Origin: Bemisia tabaci
Lineage: Eukaryota; Arthropoda; Insecta; Hemiptera; Aleyrodidae
Assembly: GCF_918797505.1 (NCBI RefSeq)
Contig: NC_092802.1
Location: forward strand, 19,861,883-19,925,882
Direction: 5' to 3'
Length of the DNA stretch: 64,000 nucleotides
The notes beneath the pieces were generated by a model, which did no database searches, was not told where the DNA came from, and worked only from the letters and a program-made list of their open reading frames with translations. How positions within the stretch are numbered: the stretch's first letter is position 1; every line of letters starts with the position of its first letter. The position numbers and the translations under genes were made by a program. This document shows positions 11,455 through 23,350 of this stretch, one piece after another.

Positions 11455-11644
11455 CGATTGGATAACGATACGATTAGATCGCTCTCACATACGTGTACTC
11501 GCACAAAAATCATTAAAATCCCTTTCCAAAATCCATTCCGAAAGTCATACTGCTGAATTTCACTCGAGGTTTGCAAAAGTTTTCCTTTTTATGATGCCGT
11601 GTCAAGGACCTCCTTAAACATCCCTTAGTCATAATTTAGACCAA

Positions 11645-11711
11645 ATGGACGTATTCCTGCTAGAAGGAACTATGTTTCGCGCAAAGACTATGCACATAGT
11701 TCCTTTCAACA
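11645..11711. mobile_element. short relic of the GGACGTATT MITE family
   Basis: ATGGACGTATTCCTGC... is followed by GGAACTATG and by CATAGTTCC in inverted order, a collapsed hairpin of about 67 bp. The right end is degraded. Confidence 0.5.
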
Positions 11712-13033
11712 TAAATATATGTATTAAGTCCTAATGTGGCCCTCTAAAGAAAGGATCTCCAGGTATTCAAAGAACGACTATATATACGAGCATGAGTCAT
11801 AGCGTATTTTGTCGCGAAGGCAAATAAGTTTGTTCAACGGCTTCTGATTGGTGGAGCTGAAATCGTCAAACGGACACCTTGGCCCGCGGAAATGCCAAAA
11901 AACCAAGATGGCAGCAGATTATAGCACTCTAGCGGTCAAAACGTCAAATGTGGCGCAAAGAGAGCAGTTAATGTATGTTTTCAAGGTTGCAGATTCGAAA
12001 AAAAAAATCATGCCAATAATGGTCCTGATTTAGTCCATGTAAGGGCCAAAATCGGCCGCCATTTTGGTTTGATACTTCGTGGCAATAGTACTGTTTAACA
12101 AAAAATAAATAAAATGAAAAAAAAAATTAAAACAAGTTGGTTTTTGCAATCGCTAGCGATAGCAATATTCGTCATGGGAACTTTAGCTTCTGGAATATGA
12201 AAATTTTAAGGTACAGTTCGTTTGCAGTATCTTCAGAATTGAAGGGGCTATGTAATTTTGTGTCAACATCTCTTTTTTAACATTTTTAATTTTTTTTTCT
12301 TTGCATACAAGAAAGCTGTTATTTACCAATTATTTATTTTCGTTGGATTATACGTGGTTTTCGGAAGTTAACGCATTTAACTTTCAGTTTCGCTTTTTTG
12401 GCGTAAAGTATGATACTTTTACTCTACACATATGCCCGAATACGCATCATAAGTGACCTATGTGCCTTCTAAGTTGCCATTTTTTCATTCAAATAGATGT
12501 AACTGAAATGTTCGATGTGCACTATACTACTTTCATGTCATTGCTTTATTTATTTTTTGAAAAAAGAAAATACCATCATTAATTTGGGCGAACAGAGAAA
12601 ATATACATCAATATTTGGGTCAACATCTCCCTGAGTATATAACGGATGAATATATTAGTATTTCTGTATAAAAAAACTTAGCTTTTGTCTTCAGAGATAC
12701 ACTGATTCTAGTCCAAGGCAATTTGTTTTATTGAAAAGACAAAAAAAAAAAAAAAAAAAACAACTGAAATGTTAGACATACTATTTTCATGTCTTTCTAT
12801 TTGTATCAATAGGTACATCTTGCTTAACTTACGAACGTTGAATGCAAATAAACTTTATTGAAAAAAAGAAAATAACGTCATTAATTTGGGGAAACATGTG
12901 GCTGATTACATGAAGGAGGTATATTCCAGTATTTTTGTTTAATATATTAACTCACGAGAAGATGTTCGTACATTTATCATCTAGTATTAATTATTTTTTG
13001 ATGATTGGTCTAAAACATTCAATACAACCATTA

Positions 13034-13131
13034 AAAATTAACTCCCATCGCCGGGTATCGAACTCCCGATCACCTATTGCCCGCACCTTATCAAAAAAAT
13101 GGGGCGCCTCAGTCAACTAGGCTATCACGAA
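13034..13131 (-). ncRNA. tRNA-derived SINE head or tRNA pseudogene
   Basis: On the minus strand GTGATAGCCTAGTTGACTGA resembles an A box (TRGCNNAGTNGG), and 47 bp later GAGTTCGATACCCGG resembles a B box (GGTTCGANTCC). The two would drive RNA polymerase III. The acceptor stem and anticodon loop do not fold cleanly because of a T-run insert, so I do not call a functional tRNA. Confidence 0.45.
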
Positions 13132-15769
13132 ACCGCAATATTCCGAGAAAAAATAGCATTTAAAAGACTCGGACGATGGGCGGGACTTATCACAAGAGTT
13201 GTCCTTGAGCGATTCGCGTCTTCGTAGTTCCTGAGATATGATCGAAATGAGCTAAGCGCCTCTCTCTGTCAGACATTGTTTGCCTATGCTATCATGTGTC
13301 TCAAGGTTCATCTCAGTATGCATTTGCTATCGCGGCAGTAAGCTGAGGCAATATTTCTGTATTCATGGAATAAATCAATCAATCGAGTTCCAATTTTGGC
13401 TCATATATCCGTAACGAGTCCTCCAGAGCAATTTTCCACCTTGTACGATGGTTATTATTTCTTTACTTCTATTTTTCAAATTTGAGGTGGGATAATGGCG
13501 GCTTCTCAAGAGCACCGAGGTAGGCGATCTTTTGCACCAACGAACAGAATACTGATGGCGAAAAATAACCAATCAGAACCTCCCAAAAAAAAGAATTTGC
13601 CTGAAAACGGAACTTCGTGGTTCTGCGCAGATTTACCAGTCAGACACGACATCTCAAGGTGGAAAAAAACTCGCTGAAAGCGAATTTTAGCAATCAACAC
13701 AACTTGACGTAGAGACATGATTGGCTAAAAAATACAACGGTTTTTGATACATCGGAAAATCAACCAAAAATCGGAGACTGGGCGAAACGCTCAAGGTCGC
13801 AGAGGTATAGGGAATCCCATAGCGAAAGCAACGGAACGATTCTAATATCATGGGGAACTCCGTTCCCATGACAATAACAAAATAAAAAAAGTCTCCCGGA
13901 CAAGATTGAGTAACTCCTAGGTATTATGAGACGCTGAATCCGAATATGACCTCCGTTTTTTCCGTCGGCCTCTACTTTTCCGGAAAAGCCAAAATTACCC
14001 GGGAAAATGGTAATTTTTGGTGTTTTAGCGACTGCAGCCCCCTCCAGAATGTAGGTACATTTGTTTTCAGATACGAGATAGAATTATTCCGACGTATTTT
14101 GCGTCACTGGATCTGAAAAAAGACTGTGCTCACTTCCAGGGAAATTCCAGGATTTTTCCGCTGAAATTACGTGAGAATCGGTGTTTCATTTCACGCAGAA
14201 ATTTTAAATTTCCCTGGAAGTGGGAACAGCTCGTATTGCGCCATTAAATCTAAAAATGGCCTTTATACTTACCTATCGCCTCTCTGTTTTCCGGAAAAGC
14301 GACTTCATTCCGGAAAAATGAGGAAATTAGACGCATATCTGTCATGCATGCAAGTTATACCCTATAGATTTACCTGGGCCCATGGTAGAAAGATTCTTTT
14401 GTATTGAAAGCTGCTGAATCCGAATGTGACCTCGCTTTTTTTCATCACTCTTCAGTTTCTTTGTCGGTAAAACAGACTTTTCCTATTATTAATTTGTGTA
14501 AAAGCTTCCCGGACTCAATGTTCCCCCCTCTACCCACTTCCAGGAAAATTTAAAATTTCCGCGCGTGCGATACTGACTATGCCGTCAGCACGTTTCCCGA
14601 GCTCATTTCTCAATTTATTTTGACTTTGGTCAACATGAATTACCATAATTTGCGAAAATAATTTTTGATGTAAATGCTGAATGATTTTTGATGAATTTTT
14701 GATTTTTGAGTCCCGAATGCCACTCACGGCCCGCGATTCTCTTATAAGACACCGCACAGTGATTCGAGTCGAGTCAATTAGAGAGATCGGACATGAAATT
14801 GTTGACTAAAACTGCGATTTTTGATGTTCATTTTGTCACATTAAGTTTCAAGGGGTGAAATACAGAACTTACAGAAGAAAATTTCACGAAGAAAGAGACA
14901 AGCAACTTTTAGATCCTCGAAGTTTTGTATAGACGGAGTTATAAGCTTTTAAAGTTTCCAAATTTTGTCTGACCTCTCCTATTGACTCGCTCTGCTGTGC
15001 GCCGTGTTAAAAAATATTGTTTGGTTCACACTTGGTTCAAACACTCTCGGCCGACAATGGACTCGGTAAGGCTCATTTGTGGCGGTTGCGCAGAATTGCG
15101 CGAATGCCCCCTCTTTTACCTTTTTGGATATACTCGTACATAGGATTGCGCGAATTTCTCTGTTACTGAAAACTCACATGTTTGCGCGAATATCCAATAC
15201 TCGACGAGCAAGCGTTAAACTGGCAACTTTGACAGTTTGTGGTATTTACGGGTATTTCTCGCTTCGATGGATAGCTCTCGCAGCACGAATAGCCCAGAGA
15301 GCTTTCATAGACATTTAAAAAATGAAGTAGGAGACTCTGACTGCCAACCATTGAAAAAAAACTACACGTAAAAAATCTTAAAACAGCCATGTTCAAGTTT
15401 TTTAAGAGACGAATGGATTCAAAACCCGACAGGTGCACCTGAAAGCGAGCTCATATTTATCATTGATGGCAACGTTATGCATCGCTTTTATGGTTTATTT
15501 TTAATGTATATTTTGAAAAAGCTACACGCAGTATTTCTGAAAAGTTTCCGTGAATTTACCTGAATGATCTCAAATAAAAGTATCGAAAATTTCGACGCGA
15601 TGTTTTTATTCGTTCTATTTTCTTTTAAAGTAACCAAAAAAAAATTAAATATCGTCTGAATTTCTGAATCGTTACGATGAGGATACATATATCCCCTTTA
15701 ATTATGGTAAAAACTTCAGCAGAAAGTCAAAAATGATGACACGCAGTCCAACAGCATTCCCATACATTC

Positions 15770-15965
15770 TTGTGTAGGCGCTAATATGAGTTTCAAGCCA
15801 ACTGATCGACTGCACTGCGTTTGGCGCAATGCGAGAAGTATTCATGCAGTCTTGTAGGCGCTGATATGGGCTGTACGCCGACCGCACTCTTCGGCGCAAT
15901 GCGTGAGGTATTTCTGCAGCCTTGCAGGCGCGCATACGTTTAACGCCGGCTGCACTGTTTGGCGC
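15770..15965. repeat. three tandem ~65-75-bp units with GGCGCAATGCG motif
   Basis: The units share GTAGGCGCT(A/G)ATATG, CTGCACT, TTTGGCGCAATGCG and GAAGTATT.CTGCAGTC. The same module is carried inside the hAT-like elements (29629-30624, 55611-56417, 60719-61504) and in palindromes at 7138-7215, 36180-36260 and 38350-38440. Confidence 0.75.
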
Positions 15966-17200
15966 ATTTATTCGAACTCCCGTTACAATAATCGCTGCAT
16001 CGAATAATAGAAATTAAAAGGCCCATGCTGTATTTTAACGCCGCATGAGCATGCCAAAGTTGCCTCGATTCTTCCGATTAAATATTGTATTCGGAGAAAA
16101 GTTAGGTAAGTTCTAGCCTCGACCATTATTCAATCATATCACTGCACTTATCATCAGAAGGTAAGTCATCGATGATTCGTCAACAAACTAATCTAAACTA
16201 GCGTAACATATTAATGCGTTTATTTTCCAATTTTTTCCTGCTTTGCCAAACTTCTACCTTAAATTTAAAATTCGCGCATTCCTGTAGCAGATGTTAAGGT
16301 TTCTATTCGCACAATCCTTGTGCCTTTTTCGCACAATTCTTAAACATTTTCTTAGACCTTCCGCGCAGTTTTGGATTAAGTAAATTTATTTTTTTAAGTT
16401 GCCAAAGACGAAATACTGTTAACTGTTAAAATTGATTGCATTAGAATGCAAATTGTATTTCTGATACCTACGACAAGCCAAATTTGGCTAACTGCATCTA
16501 CTTTTGATCCACAAGAGCTCGCAACTTGAAGTGTTTAAACATAATTTTTTCATTCCCTCTCCAAATGTTTGTTAGCCATCCTTAATGGCTGAAAATTATC
16601 ATAAGTTTTGATATGCTGAATATTGAAATTTCATAATCTGAACAAAACGGTGGACAAATTTTTTCTTTCATTCAATTTAAAACACTTCATTTTCCTTACT
16701 CTTGATGGCCAGGAGGTAAAAGCTGTTTACGGACAATCAGAACGATGAAGTTAATATGAATAATGAATATTGAATTAAATGATAAAGCAAGAGTGCGCCT
16801 GAAAAATCAACGAATCAAACATGGATACTAGTCAATTGTAATTACAATTATTATAATTGCAGGTGGAAGACCATAGAAAACGAATATGATAACATTTGAT
16901 ACGTCGTCAAAAGAAAACAATTAGAGCTAACGAGGTGTTTATTGGCATGTAAATATGTAGAAACTGAAAAAATCTTGACCTAGTTAACAATCTTTTGACA
17001 TTTACCGTCTATATACACCCCCGGACAATTTAGATCTTTTCCCAGAATATCCTGTCAAACCAAAATTAAGAGGCGAAAAGCCATCGGAGTCGTGACGTTT
17101 CGGGAAACTTTATCCTATAATAAGAGACGTCAAAGCAGACTCGAGCAGTTCAGCATGGCGGTTGGGATCATTGAATTGGCTTCGACGGTAACTCTGCCTC
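15966..17200. other. non-coding AT-rich DNA before the 17360 gene
   Basis: I see no ORF, RNA gene or repeat worth naming here apart from AT-rich tracts. The 3' end contains the putative promoter of the gene starting at 17360. Confidence 0.45.
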
Positions 17201-17201
17201 G

Positions 17202-17210
17202 TATATATAA
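17202..17210 (+). promoter_or_regulatory. TATA box of the secreted protein gene
   Basis: TATATATAA lies about 150 bp upstream of the ATG at 17360. Transcription would begin about 30 bp downstream and give a 5' UTR of about 125 bp. This is the clearest core promoter in the window. Confidence 0.5.
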
Positions 17211-17359
17211 ATGAACGGGTTCGTTTGAAGGGGAATAGTGCGTAAAGTTTATTCATCACAGAAGGGTACCAACTCAAATTTGACATCGTGAGAAGTGTCT
17301 TCATTTCCACACCCACAGCGAATGAAATTCATTCCTCCAGGGTGCAAGAGACAATTAAA

Positions 17360-17482
17360 ATGGGGTCTATATCAATCTTGACTGTGATTGCATTGGCTGT
17401 AGCTGTTGACTACACGGTGGCTATGCAAGGCTCGGAGAGGCGAACACTACGCAACGACTCAAGTAATACTAATCTTCGAGTG
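17360..17482 (+). CDS. secreted protein exon 1
   Basis: It is 41 codons, ATG at 17360 to donor GTG|GTGAGT. The upstream in-frame GTG at 17288 is not a plausible eukaryotic start, and the ATG directly precedes the hydrophobic leader. Confidence 0.78.
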
Positions 17483-20172
17483 GTGAGTTTATGCAGAAAA
17501 CTTTTCCGATTCATTCGATAACTAACTGCTTGTGCTTTGTTTTGATCCAACCAAATCAATTCAAAAGCCAAAGGTTGTATTACAGTTATACGGCCCCATA
17601 TAGGTAGCATAGTGTTTTAACGGGCTTTAACGGAATCATTAACGTAGCATTTTTCTCTTCTTCTTCTTCTTATTTTTTTTTATCTCTAATTTCAAATTTC
17701 ACTTACTTGCAACGTATTAAGAAGTATCATGGCATCGTGGAAATGGTAATTTTAACGGATCTCAAGGAGCAGTGGACAAAATAACTTCTGGACCAGTGTA
17801 AAGTATGTAAATGATTCGAATTTATATAAATGTTTATCTATTTATTTATTTATCTACCTATTTATTTGTTTATTATTAGCACAGGGAACTACAAACTATA
17901 TGAAAGTATTATTTCTATTAAATTTACCTTAAATTCACATCTGTAATGGTAAAACAAGGTAACTTCATTCAAGTAGTGATATTCCTAAATTCATCGCTAA
18001 GAAAACGGGTCTCTTTAGTGTAGCAGGTCACATTGAATAAGAATTTGCTTGTATAAATCAGACATTTGCTTGATTCGAAAGATGATATTATTGATATAAG
18101 AAAAAATCTACTTGACGGAAAATTCGGGTTATATTTTTCCATTGTTGTAAAAATTAAAAAATAGGACAGGAAATTCCATATTTGAACTAACTTTAGGATA
18201 CGTACAAACCTACTTTAAAATTTTCAAAACTTGCAATATTTTTCCTGCGTTTTTTAATTATGTGTGGGATGAAATGATTGTGAACTCTTGCAAATGTCTG
18301 TTCTCAACTTTACATTCTTGAATCTCACTGAAGATTCGTTAAAATTGCCTTTTCGCTGAGCTATGTTAAAAATAGCTTTGGTGCTTCTTGAAAGTTAGCA
18401 ACAATGTTTTCCTCCATTTAAATGTATGTGAAACAATCGATTCTTACTGAGGCAGCTTGCTTCACCTGAAATCGATATTTATAATTTATTTACATGGAGG
18501 GAAAACAGTTTTGCCAACTTGCAAAATCCCCACTGCCTTTAAGAAAGCTTAACTAATTACAATTCAATCATACATGACCTCTCAAGGAAATGAGCCGTCT
18601 AAGAATGAACAATATGTAAATAACTCAAGCTGATCGAATCATTTCAAATGCAAGCCAGTTGAGATGGTACATTTTGGGTCAAGAATGCAAGCAACTTCCC
18701 ACGTTCAATATCAACCGAAATATCGCGCCTTGAACAATTCGGTTTATGACGTCATCCACCGCGGTAGTGACTACTTGGTTTCCTCCACCTTGCTTTCATC
18801 AGTCAGGAAAACACGCGTTTGCACTGGTTACTTAACGTGTAACTCGGATGAAAGCAAGGTGGAAGAAACTAAAGTGTCACTACCGTGGTGGCTGACCTCT
18901 TAATCCGATTTTTTCAAAGCGCGATATCTCAATTTGTCAAGCTCTCTGACGTAGTCGAACTGGTATCACCTTAATATTGAACGTAGAGGCTTGCTATTTA
19001 GACTGACCTTATTATTTTTAGCTGATCTATAAGAATTGAGCATCCAAATACGATTCTATGACCAGCGCAACTGGCCCCTTTTGCCAACGGGGCGTAACAG
19101 AAACACCGTGATTGTTGTGCCAGTTTTGTTTTTAACTGCCAAAAATCGTTACAAAAAATTGACAAAAATCGTTGACAAAATTTAGTAGACTGTTAAAATT
19201 TGACTATATGCCTGGGCATTTGACAAAATGCCTGATTTCACTATTTGCCTGCGACATCCATATCATCAAACAATTCCTACCTCCTTTTTTCTGTGATAAG
19301 CACATTGTGATCGATCAATCGCAGTAAGGTGGATCGCTCTAAAATATTTTGTCTGTTTGTAGCTAAGAACCAGGAGTTCAGGTGATCCGGCATCCAGCGA
19401 TACCCAGGAAAACATCAATAGAGTAACCAGAGTGATCGATGCGAGAATGCAACCAGGCCAGGAAAGCTCTAATGACCCTTGTCGGGCTCTTCAGATTCTC
19501 AAAGAAAGAAATAAACAAGCGGCACCAAGGGCCCGCTCTAGCCGCCCCACCGCCGAAGATCAATTTACGCCAACCAATCGACATGCAGAGAAAGACTGCG
19601 TCACTGCCGTCAACGCCTTCAAAGCCCTCCCCTCTCACTACAAAATAGAGTGTCCCGTGATCCATGGTTCCGTGTGCACGTACATCGACAGCTTTTATAC
19701 CTGCTCTGTCGCCATCCCCGGGAAATTGTTCGGTTGTTTGCCTGCCGGAACACAATTTGTCTCCCTGAGGAGGTGCGCTGAATTCGTGCTCAGACGAATC
19801 GAAAAGCAGAAGCGAGAAAGGGAAAACGAAGAATCTCAGATGAGGCAAGAAGAGGCGCTATCGCAACGCGTCAAAGAAGTCCAACGGTACGGAGGAGGTG
19901 ACCCTCAACGAGGCGTATTACAAGGCAGTGGAGGCGATGTCCAATCAGGAAGCGGCCAGGGAGGTACCGTCCAACGTCCAGGAGGACGTGGTGCTGCAGG
20001 TGGCCCCCGTCCAGGTCCCGTCATAATCAGGGAGAATACCAATGTCAACCGCGGAAGTCGAAGCTCTGGCAGCGGGAGCTGGTCTTACATCGGACGGGAT
20101 TCGAACGACCACTCCGGACCATCTAATTGGCAGAACCTCCCCCACAGTCGTTCCTCGGGATCGATTATGTAG
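17360..20172 (+). CDS. secreted Cys-containing protein with Gly/Ser/Arg-rich tail (two exons)
   Basis: Exon 1 (17360-17482) and exon 2 (19363-20172) join in phase 0 to give 310 residues. Residues 1 to about 21 (MGSISILTVIALAVAVDYTV) are a signal peptide. The next part is polar. A central domain of about 70 residues has seven cysteines, from DCVTAVNAF through YKIECP, VCTYIDSFYTC and FGC to RRCAEFVL. An acidic/basic helix (EKQKRERENEE) and a disordered tail rich in Gly, Ser, Gln and Arg follow. I do not recognise the Cys domain. A secreted salivary or gut protein is plausible in view of the neighbours. The stop codon (20170-20172) lies in the end of the 20168-21314 transposon, so the C-terminus may have been trimmed by that insertion. 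Confidence 0.75.
18393..18524. mobile_element. decayed small foldback MITE in intron
   Basis: TTAGCAACAATGTTTTCCTCC with TTTAAATG on the left is mirrored by ACATGGAGGGAAAAC and TTTGCCAACTTGC on the right. It is related to the 2450-2605 family. Confidence 0.55.
18690..18995. mobile_element. ~300-bp foldback MITE in intron
   Basis: CACGTTCAATAT and GCGC near the left end are mirrored by ATATTGAACGT and GCGCGATAT at the right. The inner arms (CCACCGCGGTAGTGAC ... GTCACTACCGTGGTGG, with CCACCTTGCTTTCATC mirrored) are about 70 bp long. The boundaries are approximate. Confidence 0.65.
19363..20172 (+). CDS. secreted protein exon 2
   Basis: The acceptor TTTGTCTGTTTGTAG|CTA is pyrimidine-rich and gives phase 0 with exon 1; the alternative AGs at 19373 and 19381 give the wrong phase. 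The frame stays open for 269 codons and holds all the conserved-looking cysteines. Its composition (GC-rich, even codon use) contrasts with the AT-rich flanks, as expected for real coding sequence. Confidence 0.75.
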   Translation, partial: LRTRSSGDPASSDTQENINRVTRVIDARMQPGQESSNDPCRALQILKERNKQAAPRARSSRPTAEDQFTPTNRHAEKDCVTAVNAFKALPSHYKIECPVIHGSVCTYIDSFYTCSVAIPGKLFGCLPAGTQFVSLRRCAEFVLRRIEKQKRERENEESQMRQEEALSQRVKEVQRYGGGDPQRGVLQGSGGDVQSGSGQGGTVQRPGGRGAAGGPRPGPVIIRENTNVNRGSRSSGSGSWSYIGRDSNDHSGPSNWQNLPHSRSSGSIM

Positions 20173-21314
20173 CATCGTGTCCAAGATATTGGACTCCATG
20201 CTCACTCTTGATATACTTGCCTGCTCATCGCGTCCAAGATCTTGGACTCCATGCTCATCGCTAAACTTCTCAATTGTTTGCTTGAGCATGGAGTCCAAAA
20301 GCAAGTACACCTCCCTTAGTTTTAAAGTTTATCATGATAGAAAATCCTATACTTCGCTTATATAATCTAACTTGAACTAACCTAACCTAACCTAACCTAA
20401 CCTAACCTAACCTGACCTGACCTAACCTGACCTGACCTAACCTAACCTAACCTAACCTAACCTAACCTAACCTAACCTAACCTAACCTTACCTAAGCAAT
20501 GTCAATTTTTCCGAGAACACATGTTTTCGTCTTTATTTCACAAAAATTGTCCATATAAATTTTTGGACCCCATGCTCGTGTATTGTCAGAGAATACCTGC
20601 GTCCCACAATTTTGGACGCTATGCTCACTTCGATTTTTCCAAAAAATTATTTCTAATTAAAGTGAGCATGGAGTCCAAGATCTTGGACGTGATGAGCAAC
20701 CGAACATCATATAGCTGAGCATGGAGTCCAATATCATGGACGCGATGCTACATTACCTCGGGATCTTTTTAGAAAGAGTGAAATTTCGCTTTCAAGGAAT
20801 CTGATGGGTAATGTAGCATCGCGTCTATGGAATTGGACTCCATGATCACCTATATAATGTTCGGTTGCTCATCACGTCTAAAATCTTGGACTCCATTCTC
20901 ACTTTAATGAGGGGTAATTTTTTAGAAAAATCGAAGTGAGCATAGCGTCCAAAATTGTGGGATGCAGGTATCCTTTGACAACACACGAGCGTATGGTCCA
21001 CAAATTTATTAAGACAATTTTTGTGAAATACAGACGAAAAAAAGAGTTTTTTCTTAAAGATGTTTGCATTGGTTAGGTTAGGTGTTAGGTTAGGTTAGTT
21101 TAGTTCAAGTTAAATTAGATAAGAGAAGTATACGATTTTCTATCATGATGAACTTTAAAAAGTAAGAGACGTCTACTTGCTAATGGACTTCATGCTCAAG
21201 CAAAGAAGTAAGAAAGGTTAGCGATGAGCATGGAGTCCAAGATCTTGGACGAGATGAGCAGGCAAATATATCAAGGGTGAGCATGGAGTCCAATACCATG
21301 GACGTGATGCTACA
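20168..21314. mobile_element. 1147-bp foldback with TTAGG-type repeats in its arms
   Basis: The ends TGTAGCATCGTGTCC / GGACGTGATGCTACA are inverted and flanked by TA on both sides. The arms contain many copies of GTCCAAGATCTTGGAC (itself a palindrome) next to TCCATGCTCA. Each arm carries telomere-type pentamers: a long block at 20381-20489 and a short one at about 21073-21113. The centre is near 20790, where a ~40-bp non-palindromic spacer sits. No transposase is present. Confidence 0.82.
20381..20489. repeat. interstitial (CCTAA)n telomere-like repeat
   Basis: It is about 21 pentamers of CCTAA with a few CCTGA variants, equivalent to TTAGG, the common arthropod telomere unit. It lies inside the left arm of a foldback transposon rather than at a chromosome end. 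The right arm holds a shorter GGTTAGGTTAGG block at about 21073-21113 in the mirror orientation. Confidence 0.92.
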
Positions 21315-21316
21315 TA

Positions 21317-22540
21317 ATCTTTTGCGTTCTACCTCCTGTATTAATCAAACTTTTGTGTTGGAAATCCTCTCTGCGTCTGACATTTCCACAACTTTTTGCT
21401 TTAAGTGGAATCTGTTCTAGGAAAGACATTGAACATGACCGAGTGAAAATTATGTAGCCTTTAATTTTTGACGTCATTTCCCCGGAAAAATGTCACCCTA
21501 CACGCGTCAGGCGAATTACAAAAGCGCAAAAATGTTTAATGTCGAGTTGAAAATCATGCTCTCCCATCGGAACCGAGTGAAAAAGAGAAGAGAGGAGAAA
21601 ATGAAAACATGTTGCATGTTTTGCGCTCGCACGAGTGTTGCTCCTGTTATTCACGATTGGTGGCTCTTAGCTTCCTATGAGGGTTCGTTCAAAATTCTCA
21701 TTTCGCTGCAAAATTGCTGCAAGCTATTCTTTTTTCATCACATTTGTGACCAGTGGCATAGACAAAGGGGGGGGGGGGGGAGCGGTCCAGACCCCCTGGA
21801 CCGTGGACCCCCCGACAACCCTAGACAGGGTACGAATTCAATGATTCTGATACATGTTTCTGAGCCAAAACTTTACGGACAACACGATTCTTCCATCGAA
21901 AATCACCGAAATCATTTCCTATCTAAGATATCAACGTTTTTATTTTACATTGATTACGGGAAATTTGAATTGCCCGATCACACGAAACTCAATACTCTAC
22001 GTGAGTCCAATTGCGTGCTACAACGGTTTCGGCAGGCTTCTGAATGCAGCACTGCTCATTTCCCACCTTGTATTGTTCAAACCATAAACAACTTGCTACA
22101 GCTGAGCCAAAGCGACAAGACTGAGGTTGGCATATTTTCATATCGCAAAGGGTGTCATGGTACTTTTTAGTGTGCGATTTGACTCAAGTAGACCATTGGG
22201 TTTTCATGAGCGGGAGGTTTGGATTCACGCGTCAAGAAACATTAAATATATTGGTTAGGAGTTAATTTCAGTAATTTTTGTCGCACAAATGATGTTTTAC
22301 GTAGAATTTTGGTCAAGAAACATGTATCAGAATGCTTAACTTCATATCTTGTCTTATGGTCCATGTGTCACCTTCCGGCGAAAGTGTCAAACGCACCACT
22401 TTGCCAACTTTTCAAAAGATGCGAAAAACTTATTTGTGACCGCATAAGAAACAGTTTCGGCTTGAAACTTGGAATACTAATCCAGCATGACTTCCTGCCT
22501 TGAATGTTAATAAAAAACGTTTACATTGTTTTTCTTTAAA
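21317..22540. other. no gene recognised; repeat debris
   Basis: A 226-codon open frame (21490-22170) starts and ends without splice logic and covers a G-run and repeat sequence, so it is not called as a gene. The segment 22165-22320 resembles 61935-62060 plus 63078-63125 and appears to be the empty site of the 62056-63077 element. Confidence 0.5.
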
Positions 22541-23350
22541 AACTGGCGCTTGTGATATTGCATTCTCAGGGCATTCTGAGAATCCCTGGCGCTTGTGATA
22601 CGGAGCTACTCAAATTTAACGGAGGTTTTTCCACATTTGGACGTGTTTCTGTCAAACGGAACTAAGTGCATTTTGACGTGAGCCCTGTTATGCATACATT
22701 CTTACGGGTTTCGGGGTTCATATCTTGATGCACATAGTTTCGTTTGACAGAAATACGTCCATTTATTCAATTGTACTCTAAAAAAATCATGATTTGCGTT
22801 TCATCAATTCGAAACCGCCCATAACTCAATTTTGATAAAAATAGCGCTTGTGATGTGAAGTGACGAATTGCTGCAGGTTATTCAAGTATTGTTGATACTG
22901 AAATTTTAAAGTATAATCCCAAACATGTGATCCCAACTTGGCACTTGTGATACTGTGCTCTTAATTATGACGCTTGTGATACATAACTTCATCAACTTCG
23001 ACGGAGTATTTTCCATATTTATTCATTTTTATTCTAAAAACGAATCTTAGGTTCGAAACAACGAGATGCACATACATACGAAAAAATGTAGCTTCAAGGA
23101 ATTCCGAGGGTTGCTGTGACAAAAATTGTAAGCAATCAGAAAAGTGAGTGGTTGTTGAACTTGGCACTTGTGATACTTATCTCCTAAATGACGCTTGTGA
23201 ATCGAAAGTACTCAACTTTGATCGATTTTTATTCAAATTTCTACATTTTTGTTGTAGAGAAAATTATCATTTTCAAGTGTAAATGCATCTTGGTATTTCG
23301 AAACTGTTCATGACTCAATGTCGCGGTGAAAATGGCGCTTGTGGTACTTT
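22540..23350. repeat. recurrent GGCGCTTGTGATAC motif cluster
   Basis: About eight copies of (G/A)GCGCTTGTGATAC or close variants (TGACGCTTGTGATAC, TTGGCACTTGTGATAC) occur within about 800 bp, separated by 30-250 bp, several followed by CTTTGG or CTC. This is a diverged tandem repeat. Related copies sit at 27893-27905 (inverted) and 28092-28112. Confidence 0.6.
22637..22761. mobile_element. MITE, TTGGACGT family
   Basis: TTGGACGTGTTTCTGTCAAA at the left is mirrored by TTTGACAGAAATACGTCC at the right, about 125 bp. It belongs with 45760-45895 and 7638-7735. Confidence 0.8.

Noticed and set aside
20381..20489. True chromosome end
   Set aside because: The TTAGG-type block is short, degenerate, inside a transposon arm and followed by 43 kb of ordinary DNA.
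21490..22170. 226-residue plus-strand ORF
   Set aside because: It runs through a G-run and dispersed repeat sequence, has no recognisable domain or splice sites, and has AT-driven composition.
22540..23350. CRISPR-like array
   Set aside because: The repeated word is only 13-14 bp, spacing is irregular and copies are diverged; the genome is eukaryotic.
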